Shown here one piece after another: positions 45,894 to 46,369 of a stretch of DNA of 46,369 bases. This DNA is from Gemmatimonadaceae bacterium. Its GTDB lineage: Bacteria > Gemmatimonadota > Gemmatimonadetes > Gemmatimonadales > Gemmatimonadaceae. The stretch covers positions 1-46,369 of the forward strand of contig JACDCY010000011.1 of assembly GCA_013817305.1 (NCBI GenBank), in the 5' to 3' direction. The notes beneath the pieces were generated by a model, which was not told the DNA's origin, made no database searches, and saw only the letters and a list, made by a program, of their open reading frames with translations. The translations under genes were made by a program, and so were the position numbers. Each line of letters starts with the position of its first letter. Positions within the stretch are counted from its first letter, which is position 1.

Positions 45894-46369
45894 ATGACTT
45901 CCGTCCCCGCGCGCAGTCTTTCAGCGACCGAGTTTCGCGGTTACACTAGCGCTGTGGATCAGACCGAAGTCCTCTCGCAGCAGCCGCAGTACGAAGACCC
46001 CGACGCCGCTATCATCGCCCGCGTCCTCGACGGCTCGAAGGACGCATTCGCGCTCCTGATCGCGCGCTACAGCGATCCTCTGTATCGCCACGCGCTCGGC
46101 ATGACCGGGAGCCCCGACGTGGCCGAAGACATTCTGCAGACGTCGTTTATCAAGGCATTCCAGCACCTCGGCGAAGTCCGCGGCCGCTTCGACGCATGGG
46201 TTTTCCGCATCGTCGCCAACGCGTGCAAGGACTGGCTCAAGAATATCCGGCGCAGCCATCTCAGTTACGATGAGGACGACCAGCCGTCTTCATTCGTACA
46301 GCCCGACGAGGAGATGGACCGCAGCGAGTTGCGCGGAGATCTCGAGGGCGCGCTGGCTACGCTAGCGCC
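45894..46369 (+). CDS. ECF-type RNA polymerase sigma factor (3' end outside the window)
   Basis: The last 476 bases encode a sigma-70 family ECF protein running off the window. Region 2 is visible: IIARVLDGSKDAFALLIARY, YRHALGMTGSPDVAEDILQT, FIKAFQHLGEVRGRFDAWVF and RIVANACKDWLKNIRR, the -10-binding part of sigma2. A linker follows (SFVQPDEEMDRSELRGDLEG); region 4 is cut off. Either ATG at 45894 or GTG at 45954 may be the start; both are in frame, and the family part begins at about 45990. No anti-sigma gene is in view. Confidence 0.85.
   Translation, partial: MTSVPARSLSATEFRGYTSAVDQTEVLSQQPQYEDPDAAIIARVLDGSKDAFALLIARYSDPLYRHALGMTGSPDVAEDILQTSFIKAFQHLGEVRGRFDAWVFRIVANACKDWLKNIRRSHLSYDEDDQPSSFVQPDEEMDRSELRGDLEGALATLA

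Overview
The window is high-GC bacterial chromosome with dense short-spaced operons, many Sec/Tat and lipoprotein signals, and a mix of housekeeping genes with an accessory block. GC-rich third positions, envelope gene style and family mix (CelD_N-type GH9 enzymes, ThyX, KamA, MMPL, PPK2) fit a soil or sediment Gemmatimonadota-like bacterium. That taxonomic guess is inference, since no rRNA or tRNA gene is visible.

Layout. 1-7 kb: a small secreted protein, an unknown protein followed by a strong terminator, then a + strand run of adenylate-forming CoA ligase (PaaK-like), MMPL/RND exporter and CPA2 cation/proton antiporter. 7-16.3 kb: mostly - strand genes: DEAD-box helicase, DUF1428, PhnB/VOC-like protein, DUF6624-like protein, a + strand secreted esterase, two small lipoproteins, DUF4286-like protein, PPK2, rhomboid protease and gamma-glutamyltransferase. 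16.3-27.5 kb: two long GH9 glycoside hydrolase paralogs in the same orientation, about 8 kb apart. Between them lie a Tat-exported molybdopterin enzyme with its cytochrome b partner, a toxin-antitoxin-like pair, and a lower-GC patch with a small HExxHxxGxxH protein and a membrane-protein/lipoprotein pair.

27.7-32.9 kb is a compact - strand accessory operon of visibly lower GC: a double-GHKL histidine kinase, a stand-alone receiver protein, a small caspase-like His/Cys protein, and an Eco57I-like adenine DNA methyltransferase. A short coiled-coil protein follows. The first four genes are separated by 4 bp or overlap. This is the best candidate for an undescribed system: a two-component-wired, protease-effector defence module (function inferred).

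33-37 kb: a coupled four-gene operon of two ATP-grasp ligases, a GNAT acetyltransferase and a lysine 2,3-aminomutase, likely making a beta-lysine derivative or peptide. 37-46.4 kb: ThyX, an FAD-linked oxidase, a membrane protein, an RNase HI-like protein in an operon with a zinc-ribbon protein and a lipoprotein, an M20 deacylase, a histone-H1-like protein, and the start of an ECF sigma factor.

Six foldback (inverted repeat) elements of unrelated sequence sit in intergenic gaps, several touching start or stop codons. They are the most striking non-coding structure here.
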